Shown here in pieces: positions 1 through 7,989 of a DNA stretch of 64,000 nt. This stretch comes from JAYZQT01 sp036136335 (GTDB lineage Bacteria; Pseudomonadota; Alphaproteobacteria; MPNO01; UBA830): assembly GCA_036136335.1 (NCBI GenBank), contig JAYZQT010000039.1, positions 171,279 to 235,278 of the forward strand. The letters are read 5' to 3'. The translations under genes and the position numbers were made by a program. The first letter of the stretch is position 1. Every line of letters begins with the position of its first letter. The notes below the pieces were generated by a model. That model did not search any database. It had not been told where the DNA came from and was given only the letters and a program-made list of their open reading frames with translations.

Positions 1-515
1 GTTATGATGGAGAATGGCGTGCAAACAGGGTCGAAAGTCCTGCCGGCGGCATGACTTCGCTTGGCATTCACGTGGTCGATATGTATGTGAACCTGTTCGG
101 GCGGGTTGCAAGTGTTCAGGCAGTCAGCCGCCGCCTTTCGGTGCCGTATGATATCGATGATGCTACTGGCATTTTGCTAGACTTCGAAGGTGGTCAGGTC
201 GGTTACCTCGGCACTGTCGCCTCGACTGCATCTCTCTGGCAGGTGCGTGCCTTTGGATCAGCAGGGTGGGGCTGCATCTTTGGTCACGATCAATTCACGG
301 CACAGAAAACCGACGGTACCTTTGAATCCGAAACCTGGAACGGCTACGAATATCCTGGCCTCCCTACAATTAAGGCGCAAATCGAGGCATTCGGAAGTGA
401 TTGTGAGGGTGGTGAGCCCTTTCCTGCTACCCCCGATCAGATTCTGCATTCTACCGAGATACTCGAGGCCATCATCAAGTCTGCCGAGTCAGGCACACGG
501 GAGAGTGTAGGTTAA
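1..515 (+). CDS. Gfo/Idh/MocA-family oxidoreductase, C-terminal part (5' end outside window)
   Basis: The reading frame is open from base 3, so the ATG at 51 is internal and the gene starts left of the window. The visible 171 residues form the C-terminal alpha/beta domain of the family. The stretch PAGGMTSLGIHVVDM is the typical helix that follows the catalytic region, and is followed by strands reading LDFEGGQVGYLG. Members are NAD(P)-dependent dehydrogenases acting on sugars, inositols or related polyols; the Rossmann half that would show cofactor preference is missing here. The protein ends at a TAA at 513-515, and about 200 bases separate it from the next gene, including a small hairpin (CACCG/CGGTG, 595-609) without a U-tract. 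The substrate cannot be told. Confidence 0.8.
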   Translation, partial: YDGEWRANRVESPAGGMTSLGIHVVDMYVNLFGRVASVQAVSRRLSVPYDIDDATGILLDFEGGQVGYLGTVASTASLWQVRAFGSAGWGCIFGHDQFTAQKTDGTFESETWNGYEYPGLPTIKAQIEAFGSDCEGGEPFPATPDQILHSTEILEAIIKSAESGTRESVG

Positions 516-713
516 ACCTATAGGATGCCTGCGAGTTTGATTCTAAATTAATGGTCTGTGAACGGATTTTCCGAAAACATAGGATGAAGGTGCCCACCGT
601 TTAGCGGTGAACGGAAAATTGTGTTTCGCTTATTGTAATTTGGAGTATTTTCAGCAGTAAAGGCGCATGAGGGTTCTGGTCGGTATAATCCTGAACCGAT
701 GTACGAAGGAAAA

Positions 714-2780
714 ATGTTGATGCCTCTCGATATTGCCTATTCCGTTTGCCCACACGATTGTGCGAGCAGCTGCACGTTGGAGGTGGAGCTGGAATCACCG
801 AACAAGATCGGACGGGTTCATGGCTCTGAAGAAAATTCCTACACGGCTGGCGTCGTTTGCGCCAAGGTCGCGCGGTATTCCGAGCGGGTGCATCATCCCG
901 CGCGTTTGACGCACCCACTTCGTCGCAAAGGCCCGAAGTCCCCTGGCGCGACGATTGCCGACTTTGAGCAAATATCATGGGATGAGGCACTTTCGATTGT
1001 CGCGGAGAATTACGTGACAGCTGCCGGGAAATATGGCCCGGAGACGGTGTGGCTCTATAACTATGCTGGCACGATGGGGAAAGTGCAACGTGATGCCATT
1101 GTCGGTTTGCGGAATTCAATGGGGTATTCCCGCCAGCACAACACGATCTGCTCTTCAATTATGCTTGCTGGCATGGAAGCGGGTATTGGTGCCCAGAAAG
1201 GTTGTGACCCCCGAGAGTTTGCTGAAGCCGACCTAATCATCGTGTGGGGGTCAAACCCGGTCTATACACAGGTCAACCTGATGGCCCATATCAGTCGTGC
1301 GCGAAAAGACCGCGGCGCAAAGATGATTGTAATCGACCCGTATCGCACGCCTACCGCGCGCCAGGCTGATGTGCATATCCGCCCGCGGCCGGGAACTGAT
1401 GCCGCACTAGCCTGTTCATTAATGCATATCCTCTTCAGGGACGGTCACGCTGATCTTGATTATATGGCGAAATTTACCGACGATGCTTCAGCGCTTGAGG
1501 AACATCTTCGGTTGCGTGGGCCGCATTGGGCGTCACAAATCACCTCCGTGCCGGTCGCTGACATTGAGGCACTGGCCGCCGACTACGGGACAACTGATCG
1601 TGCACTGATCCGCATGGGATATGGGTTTTCCAGGACACGCAACGGAGCTTCCTCCCTGCACGCAGTAAGTTGTTTGCCGGCTGTCCGGGGCGCGTGGAAA
1701 CACCGGGGTGGAGGTTTGTACGGGTCTATCGGGCACAATTTTACCATTAACACATCCCTTATCACGGGCAAGGATGACCCCGATGTTCGCCAACTGGATA
1801 TGTCCCGTCTTGGACCTATTCTGCTTGGTGACTCCAACGCGCTTGGTGAAGGCCCTCCGGTCACCGCAATGCTCGTACAGAGTTCCAATCCGGCGGTGGT
1901 TGCTCCGGAATCCGGTCAGGTCCGAAAAGGTTTATTGCGTGAGGACCTTTTCCTGTGCGTTCATGAGCAGTTTTTAACCGATACTGCCAAGCTTGCTGAT
2001 ATCGTTTTGCCCGCTACAACCTTCCTCGAACACGACGATTTCTATACGTCGTATGGGCAGACATTCCTGCAGCTTGGCCCCAAGGCCATCGAGCCAATTG
2101 GTGAAGCGCGCAGCAACCACGACATGCTCAGTGCGCTGGCCAACAAACTAGGGGCCAATCACCGCGCCTTTACTATGGGTGCATGGGAGATAATTGACGA
2201 AATACTTCAAACCAATGGATATGGCGGTGCAGACGCCCTGAAAGAAAAACGTTTTATCGATATCAGCCCTACCTTTGAAGAGACACATTTCCTCAACGGG
2301 TTTCCACATTCCGACGGCAAATTCCACTTTCGGGCGGACTGGGCCCGACACGGGCCGGATCACGCAGCGTTACCCACATTGCCGGATTTTGCCCGGATAA
2401 TAGATGAGGTAGACGACGTAAAGCCGTTTCGTTTGGTGACCGCACCATCAAGAAATTACCTTAACACCAGTTTTACCGAGACAGCTACGTCAATCGCCAA
2501 TGAAGAGTGCCCAACGATCAAGATAAATCCTCGCGACTGCGCGGACCTTGGAATTGGCGACGGTGACCGGCTGCGTATTGGAAATGACCGGGGAGACCTG
2601 GTTATACGTTGTCAGGTTTTTGATGGTGTTGATCCCGGCATCACTATTGTTGAAAGTGTCTGGCCAAATAGTGCGTTTGAAGAAGGTTTGGGGGTCAATC
2701 TCCTGACCAGCTCCGACCCCGGGAAGCCGAACGGTGGAGCTGTATTCCATGACACGGCTATCTGGATACGTGCTGCCTGA
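714..2780 (+). CDS. Molybdopterin (bis-MGD) oxidoreductase with one [4Fe-4S] site, DMSO-reductase family
   Basis: A catalytic subunit of the DMSO-reductase superfamily, about 688 residues, using a bis-molybdopterin guanine dinucleotide cofactor. An N-terminal CPHDCASSC motif and a later VVCAK supply four cysteines (12, 16, 20 and 49 from the chosen start) for a [4Fe-4S] cluster. The core includes an IVWGSNP nucleotide-binding segment, and a C-terminal molydopterin-binding beta-barrel domain begins near FRLVTAPSRNYLN. The start at 714 is chosen because GAAGGA lies three bases upstream of it; an earlier in-frame ATG at 699 lacks such a site. No twin-arginine signal is visible, so the enzyme is probably cytoplasmic. 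No electron-transfer or membrane subunit lies beside it, which fits the soluble, single-subunit branch of the family. The substrate is unknown. Confidence 0.88.
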   Translation: MLMPLDIAYSVCPHDCASSCTLEVELESPNKIGRVHGSEENSYTAGVVCAKVARYSERVHHPARLTHPLRRKGPKSPGATIADFEQISWDEALSIVAENYVTAAGKYGPETVWLYNYAGTMGKVQRDAIVGLRNSMGYSRQHNTICSSIMLAGMEAGIGAQKGCDPREFAEADLIIVWGSNPVYTQVNLMAHISRARKDRGAKMIVIDPYRTPTARQADVHIRPRPGTDAALACSLMHILFRDGHADLDYMAKFTDDASALEEHLRLRGPHWASQITSVPVADIEALAADYGTTDRALIRMGYGFSRTRNGASSLHAVSCLPAVRGAWKHRGGGLYGSIGHNFTINTSLITGKDDPDVRQLDMSRLGPILLGDSNALGEGPPVTAMLVQSSNPAVVAPESGQVRKGLLREDLFLCVHEQFLTDTAKLADIVLPATTFLEHDDFYTSYGQTFLQLGPKAIEPIGEARSNHDMLSALANKLGANHRAFTMGAWEIIDEILQTNGYGGADALKEKRFIDISPTFEETHFLNGFPHSDGKFHFRADWARHGPDHAALPTLPDFARIIDEVDDVKPFRLVTAPSRNYLNTSFTETATSIANEECPTIKINPRDCADLGIGDGDRLRIGNDRGDLVIRCQVFDGVDPGITIVESVWPNSAFEEGLGVNLLTSSDPGKPNGGAVFHDTAIWIRAA

Positions 2781-2807
2781 ACGCGGATTAAAATTTATAA
2801 AAGACCC

Positions 2808-3932
2808 ATGTTGGATACCATGAATTCTCTCGGCCTGGACAAAAAACCAGCAGATACCCGCGTGGTCGTTGCCATGTCGGGAGGTGTCGACAGTTCCGTT
2901 ACAGCGGCACTGTTGGCCGAAGAGGGGTACGACGTTGTTGGTGTGACGTTGCAGTTGTACGATCACGGGAAAGCAATAAAAAGCGCGAAGTCCTGTTGCT
3001 CTGGACAGGATATTTTCGATGCAAAGCGGGTAGCCGAAGCGGTAGGGATACCGCATTACGTACTCAATTACGAATCCCGGTTCAGGAAGGATGTAATAGA
3101 CGTTTTCGCTGACAGTTATGTTGGTGGTGAAACACCAATACCATGCGTGCTCTGCAACCAGACAGTTAAATTTCGTGATTTGCTCAGGACAGCAAAGGAT
3201 TTAGAAGGCGATGTTCTGGCGACCGGACATTACATCCGGCGGGAAGAGACCGCAGGTAAGGCTTCGTTATATAGGGCATTAGATACAGCGCGGGATCAAA
3301 GTTATTTTCTTTTTGCGACTACGCAGGACCAGGCTGATTTTCTCCGATTCCCGCTCGGCAGCACACCCAAGGATGAAGTCCGAGGGCACGCCGAGCGTTT
3401 TGACCTGCCGGTTGCGACTAAACCAGATAGCCAAGATATCTGTTTTGTCCCTGATGGAGATTATGCGTCTGTGGTGGCAAAAATACGGCCGGGTGCAATC
3501 GAACCCGGTGAAATAGTCGACGTTAACGGAAAGCCGCTTGGGCATCATGATGGCATCATAAATTTTACTGTTGGTCAGCGTCGTGGCCTCGGGATTGGTG
3601 GGATGGGTGTGCCTCTCTACGTGACCAAGATCGATCCAGGAACCCGTCGGGTGACCGTTGGGCCAGCATCTGCCATAGGCGAGACACAGATCTGCCTCTC
3701 TGGGGTTAACTGGTTAGGCAAACGGGTCGGTCTGGAGGACGAACAGAGCGTTTTTGTTAAGATCCGTTCCACACAGATACCTGTACCCGCCACCCTGCGT
3801 TTCGACAGCTCGCAGAAGATTGTGGGCGTCACACTTGAAAGACCAGAGCGGGCGGTGGCACCGGGACAGGCCTGCGTTTTCTACGACGGTGAAAGGCTAC
3901 TCGGTGGCGGCTGGATCCAGCGCGCCGTATAA
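2808..3932 (+). CDS. mnmA: tRNA-uridine 2-sulfurtransferase MnmA
   Basis: Transfers sulfur to C2 of the wobble uridine (U34) of tRNA-Lys, -Glu and -Gln, using ATP and a persulfide relay. The P-loop-like SGGVDS motif lies at residues 24-29. The first catalytic cysteine is in PCVLCN (C113) and the second in DSQDICF (C212); ATGHY (about 138-142) is also present. The C-terminal beta-barrel ends in the family's usual ACVFYDGE-like strand. At 374 residues it is full length and appears intact. The start at 2808 leaves a 15-residue extension before the first strand; the ATG at 2820 is an alternative. A decayed second copy of its 3' part lies 2 kb downstream at 5838-6212. Confidence 0.97.
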   Translation: MLDTMNSLGLDKKPADTRVVVAMSGGVDSSVTAALLAEEGYDVVGVTLQLYDHGKAIKSAKSCCSGQDIFDAKRVAEAVGIPHYVLNYESRFRKDVIDVFADSYVGGETPIPCVLCNQTVKFRDLLRTAKDLEGDVLATGHYIRREETAGKASLYRALDTARDQSYFLFATTQDQADFLRFPLGSTPKDEVRGHAERFDLPVATKPDSQDICFVPDGDYASVVAKIRPGAIEPGEIVDVNGKPLGHHDGIINFTVGQRRGLGIGGMGVPLYVTKIDPGTRRVTVGPASAIGETQICLSGVNWLGKRVGLEDEQSVFVKIRSTQIPVPATLRFDSSQKIVGVTLERPERAVAPGQACVFYDGERLLGGGWIQRAV

Positions 3933-4218
3933 TTAAGCACGTTTTGTAGTTGGTTTAGTGTCGAATTTTCGGGGTTGCAATCAATTGGCGGACTGTTTTT
4001 TATAATCCGTCTAATATCCGGATGCCCTGACGAAAACCTGGCCGATATCAGTCTATGAAAAAAGAAAAAATAAGCGGCGGAAATAATTTGCAAAAATAAT
4101 TTTTCAACCCTTATAGCATTTGTTGATGAAGATAATTTTGTTAGGTCAGAGTTTGAATTGGTTGGGAGTGATTCATATTTTCATCCCCAAGGTGGCGTTC
4201 ACCGTAATATGACGGGCG

Positions 4219-5802
4219 ATGATGCGTAATAGAGAGTCTATATATGAAAAAGCGGTGGAATTTCACCGCGGTGGCCGGTTTTCCGAGGCCATGAGCCTTT
4301 ACTCAGAAATTTTACGCCTAGACCGTGACGATGCTCAGGTTCTTTATCTGCTCGGCTCCGCCCATCTCCAGATTGGCCAGCCAACCGATGCCATTGGGCC
4401 GCTTGAGCGAGCCGTTGGGCTTCAACCGGACAATGCCACTGTGCACAATAATTACGGTGCCGCGCTTCGTGAACTAGGAAGGCCCATAGATGCGCTTAAA
4501 TCCTTTGAACGCGGGCTCGAGCTTGAACCGAAGGATGCCGAACTGCACAACAATCGTGCAACAGCCCTCCAAGTTCTGGGGCGTTTGGATGATGCGATAG
4601 CCGCTTACGACGTAGCGTTGTCGCTTAATCCTAATTATCCTGAAGCGTTCCTAAATCGCGGCACAGCACTCGAAGACCTCGGACGGTTGGGAGAAGCGTT
4701 GATGCATTACGATCAGGCGTTAGAACTTCGCCCAGACTTTCCAGAGGCACACTATAACCGCGGCAACGTGATGGGAGTTCTCAAACGCACCGCGGAGGCG
4801 TTAGCGTCGTTCGATCGGGCGCGAGAACTGAAACCTGACTATGCGGAGGCCCACTGGAACAAAGCTCTCACGTTGATATCTGCAGGTAGGTATATTGAGG
4901 GCTGGGAGTTGTATGAATGGCGAATTAAAAAGGCTACTTCCGACGAGCCTTATCCGACCTTTCCGAGACCTTCGTGGCGGGGTCGAGAGGACTTGCATGG
5001 CAGAACACTTTTCGTTCATTCTGAACAGGGCCTAGGCGATGTAATCCAGTTTTGTCGATACCTGCCGCTGGTTCATGACCGCGGTATGCAGGTAGTTTTC
5101 GAGGCACCCGTTCCACTTATTCCCCTGGTCTCGACATTGGCATGCGATATGACGGTAGTTGCCCAGGGGTCAATGCTTCCCCATTTTGACGCTTACTGCC
5201 CATTACTCAGTCTTCCTTATTCGTTTGGGACGACACTTGAAACGGTGCCAATAAAGATTCCCTACCTTTCAGGCGATCCGGGCCGGGTCGAGTGGTGGCA
5301 ACGCCGACTTGGCTCACGGGATCGCTTTAGGGTAGGGGTGGCTTGGTCCGGGACAACGGGAGCAGGTAAGCTCGGGACTCGAAGCATCCCGCTGGAGACG
5401 TTAATATCGGCAACTGCCCTTCCCATCGAGTGCCATTCGCTTCAAGTCAAATACCAAGAGGGCGATTTGCAGACACTCGAGCGAAATCCTGAAATCCGCC
5501 AACATCAGGAAGAGTTAGTGGATTTCGCAGAGACAGCAGCGCTGATTGAATGCCTCGATCTCGTGATTAGCATCGATACCAGTGTTGCCCACGTTGCGGG
5601 GGCTCTGGGAAAGCCGGTATGGGTTCTCCTTGCATTTGATGCGGATTATCGTTGGATGTTAGAGCGGGAGGATTCTCCATGGTATCCAACTGCGCGGCTA
5701 TTCCGCCAGCCTACACCCGGCGACTGGCAGAGCGTTATAGCTTGCGTGACTGAGGCATTGGAAGCGAAATTGTCTGAACGGAGCCCAGTAAAAGAAGTTT
5801 AA
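4219..5802 (+). CDS. TPR-repeat protein with C-terminal glycosyltransferase-9-like domain
   Basis: About 527 residues in two parts. Residues 5-235 hold about six tetratricopeptide repeats; repeated signatures such as AELHNNRATALQVLGRLDDA and PEAHYNRGNVMGVLKR are plain. Residues 260-515 resemble the GT-B-fold domain found after TPRs in many proteobacterial proteins, with HSEQGLGDVIQFCRYLPL near 270 and the sugar-nucleotide-site motif SIDTSVAHVAGALGKP near 452. Such proteins are thought to act in surface glycan or glycoprotein synthesis; the donor and acceptor are unknown. There is no signal peptide. An ATG at 4222 is an equally good start. The gene sits alone between mnmA and a decayed copy of the mnmA 3' end, which suggests it arrived by insertion or duplication at this locus. 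Confidence 0.85.
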   Translation: MMRNRESIYEKAVEFHRGGRFSEAMSLYSEILRLDRDDAQVLYLLGSAHLQIGQPTDAIGPLERAVGLQPDNATVHNNYGAALRELGRPIDALKSFERGLELEPKDAELHNNRATALQVLGRLDDAIAAYDVALSLNPNYPEAFLNRGTALEDLGRLGEALMHYDQALELRPDFPEAHYNRGNVMGVLKRTAEALASFDRARELKPDYAEAHWNKALTLISAGRYIEGWELYEWRIKKATSDEPYPTFPRPSWRGREDLHGRTLFVHSEQGLGDVIQFCRYLPLVHDRGMQVVFEAPVPLIPLVSTLACDMTVVAQGSMLPHFDAYCPLLSLPYSFGTTLETVPIKIPYLSGDPGRVEWWQRRLGSRDRFRVGVAWSGTTGAGKLGTRSIPLETLISATALPIECHSLQVKYQEGDLQTLERNPEIRQHQEELVDFAETAALIECLDLVISIDTSVAHVAGALGKPVWVLLAFDADYRWMLEREDSPWYPTARLFRQPTPGDWQSVIACVTEALEAKLSERSPVKEV

Positions 5803-5837
5803 AGGTATTTGCGTGACAATTGGGTTTTATGAGTTCC

Positions 5838-6212
5838 CGATTGTACTTGCGCCAAAGTGTTGTCTGGCGCCGGGCAAAAATTGGAAGATCGTTATTCAGC
5901 GGGACGATAGTTGTTTCTGACATTCCGATGCGAGCGGCCAATAATCTCATGAACTGGTCACCCAGCTTGCTATCCGCATCTCAATCAGAAAATGCGGATC
6001 GACCTGTCTCATTCAATTTCGAAGCGCCCTTGTTCAATCCATTCTGTTATTGCTCGACACAGGTACCTGTACTGGCGGTACTTTCATTCGGTAGTGTTGA
6101 AATCAAGGCAGAAATTATACTTGAAACTGCAAAGCGAGCCGTTACACCCCGTCGCGCGTGTATTTTATACGATGGCAGGCGTGTGCTTCGAGGCGAATAG
6201 ATCCAATATGGA
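5838..6212 (+). pseudogene. Decayed 3' part of a second mnmA copy
   Basis: The translated frame aligns with the last third of MnmA encoded at 2808-3932. RLYLRQ matches PLYVTK, LMNW matches GVNW, CSTQVPVLAVLSF matches RSTQIPVPATLRF, and KRAVTPRRACILYDGRRVL matches ERAVAPGQACVFYDGERLL. About half of the last 32 positions are identical by hand alignment. A TAG at 6198 stands where intact MnmA has a TGG tryptophan, and the reading continues as IQ, as in the intact protein. The first two thirds of mnmA, including the catalytic cysteines, are absent. The relic starts just after the TPR-glycosyltransferase stop codon and ends about 65 bases before tRNA-Met. It is too diverged for a recent duplication; an old insertion that duplicated the 3' end, or replacement of a former mnmA, are both possible. 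Confidence 0.75.
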
Positions 6213-6278
6213 GCTCGAATGCATGCAATGGATCACCTTGACGACGGATGGGCGAACCCCTATATCCGGCGACCCGGC

Positions 6279-6355
6279 GGCGGAGTAGCTCAGCAGGTTA
6301 GAGCAGTGGAATCATAATCCACGTGTCGGGGGTTCGAGTCCCTCCTCCGCTACCA
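6279..6355 (+). tRNA. tRNA-Met (CAT), elongator type
   Basis: A complete cloverleaf of 77 bases including an encoded CCA. The acceptor stem is GGCGGAG pairing with CTCCGCT (closing with a G-U pair), the D arm is GCTC...GAGC, the anticodon stem is GTGGA/TCCAC with loop ATCATAA giving anticodon CAT, and the T loop is TTCGAGT. The sequence resembles alphaproteobacterial elongator tRNA-Met rather than the initiator, which would lack the normal first acceptor pair. A CAT anticodon read as Ile after lysidine modification is the alternative. Confidence 0.95.
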
Positions 6356-6535
6356 TTTAATTATACATTGTTACTGGTTATCGGGTTTGTTTATAAGCGA
6401 CAATCAGAGGTCAAATAACATTAGTAGGGCGCAGTGAATCAAAATCAAACAGGCCCCGGACTTTAACCCAAACATTTCAGACAAAATTGTCTTTTCCACT
6501 TTGACCATTGACGGCTTTTTTCAAAAGATAGCAAC

Positions 6536-7393
6536 TTATTTATCGTATTTGTCGAACCCCCTGTCTGCGCCACGTATCCTGCGCAAGGTGTAAACATCGG
6601 ATTCCAGTAGAGGAGTGGCGGAGACGGGCCATGCCTTCCAGTTGTCCCAAACAGCACTGACAAGCTTTCCGGTTATGGTTCTGCCTTCTTTCCCTGTTAA
6701 AAACATAATTAGGTCGACAGCTGCTGAAAACGAAAAATCATTCTTGTCAAAAACCTCACCCGCTATGGTTTGTTCTTTGCTTCCTGTCCTTGTGACACCG
6801 GCACTTACCACCTCTTTCAGGAGAGCTGTAGGCATCACACCGGGCGCGACACAGTTAACTGTGATTCCAGTCGAGCGTAGCTCTTCGGCAAGGGTCTCGC
6901 TAAATCTAACAAGGGCAGCTTTGAGACTTCCATAGCAATTAAAGTTTGGTCGTGGGCTGGTTGCACCTCCGCCGGATAAATTTACAACGCTCCCATACCC
7001 GGCCTGCTTCATTTTTCTGACAACATGCGAGGTGATTTCTATCGGTGCAAGAAAATTTACGTTGATGATTTTCATCCAGTCAGTGGTATCAATTTCCCAT
7101 GAGCGTCCTACAGGCCCTTGAATTGCCGCGTTATTAATTAGTACATGAACATATCGAAGTGGGTTGATTGCGGCCTGGCAAAAACGCTTGACGTTTTCGA
7201 GGTCAGAAAAGTCACATAAAAAAATTTCACAATACTGGCCGCGCCGGGCGGGCAGACTTTCCCTTAAACGGCCCAATTTTTTTTTGTCACGGCCCACAAG
7301 TATAACAGAATAATTATCCGTCCAGAACCGTTTGCTGAGCTCGCTCCCAAGGCCCCCTGTTGCTCCTGTAATTATTGCTAATGGTGCGCCCAT
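6536..7393 (-). CDS. Short-chain dehydrogenase/reductase (SDR)
   Basis: A classical NAD(P)-dependent SDR of 285 residues. The cofactor motif TGATGGLG is at residues 9-16, NNAA at 87-90, the catalytic serine in NLSGG near 140 and the YGSLK active-site pair at Y154/K158. GITVNCVAPG follows, as expected for the family. The tail from about 245 is longer than in minimal SDRs. A GGAGG lies six bases before the ATG, fixing the start. The gene is alone on its strand, with tRNA-Met converging from the left. The substrate is unknown; weaker resemblance to oxidoreductases of surface-sugar or polyketide loci does not help. Confidence 0.92.
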   Translation of the reverse strand: MGAPLAIITGATGGLGSELSKRFWTDNYSVILVGRDKKKLGRLRESLPARRGQYCEIFLCDFSDLENVKRFCQAAINPLRYVHVLINNAAIQGPVGRSWEIDTTDWMKIINVNFLAPIEITSHVVRKMKQAGYGSVVNLSGGGATSPRPNFNCYGSLKAALVRFSETLAEELRSTGITVNCVAPGVMPTALLKEVVSAGVTRTGSKEQTIAGEVFDKNDFSFSAAVDLIMFLTGKEGRTITGKLVSAVWDNWKAWPVSATPLLESDVYTLRRIRGADRGFDKYDK

Positions 7394-7989
7394 GAGACCT
7401 CCAGGTATTTTTCATCTTGTCGCAAAAGTTTTATTTTTGACAACTCTTTGGTTGATCCTCAAAATGTTGATAAATCATGAAGGTGTATATTAATGCAACT
7501 TCTCGCATCATTCAGCGGCTTAGTATAATCCCAACGACGATGCCAAAAGGGGTTATTGAGAAACTGAAGCGTCCGTCTGGTTGGATTTTGCAGATCCCTA
7601 ATACGTTTGTTAGTACACTTAATGATGTACTTAATTGTAGGGTGCCACCGTCCTTTCGGACTCGCCGGTGTAAACCGGTTTTAAATCGACGGTGGACAGT
7701 GTCTCTTTTAATTATTGTTAATAGGCCGGTCCGTAAAAGTTACCGAGTGCCAGTTATCAGAGGGCATCCGTAACTATTGTTGCGAGGGACCAAGGGATTC
7801 AACTTACTCTGTCGTTCAATCAGATTACACAAATTCAAAACCGATGCGCGTTCCCGGTTTTTTTATACATTTAGGGCGGCTTACGCATCATGGAGTTGTT
7901 AAGAATTTGAGCGGTCAGTAACCCTGCGTCCCGCAGGCAAAACCAACATAGAAGACGTTTGCAACAGGTATCTTGCATAGCCAAACGGT
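7394..7989. other. About 600 bases without a convincing gene
   Basis: This AT-rich stretch lies between the 5' end of the SDR gene and the 3' end of the large membrane protein gene, both on the minus strand. It should therefore hold the SDR promoter and the membrane-protein terminator. Two short open frames on the plus strand (7477-7773 and 7715-7921) have no recognisable motif, no good ribosome site and biased composition, and are not called. One small perfect hairpin lies at 7923-7937. Nothing else was seen. Confidence 0.5.
7923..7937. terminator. Short hairpin, possible terminator
   Basis: CCTGCG-TCC-CGCAGG forms a perfect 6-bp stem with a 3-base loop about 55 bases past the stop of the minus-strand membrane-protein gene. 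There is no clear U-tract on either strand, so an intrinsic terminator role is only a guess. Confidence 0.3.

Noticed and set aside
601..1158. 185-residue open frame on the minus strand
   Set aside because: Antisense to the molybdopterin oxidoreductase gene, Cys/Ser/Arg-rich, no recognisable motif.
7477..7921. Two overlapping short plus-strand frames
   Set aside because: No motif, no ribosome site, composition unlike neighbouring genes; most likely non-coding.
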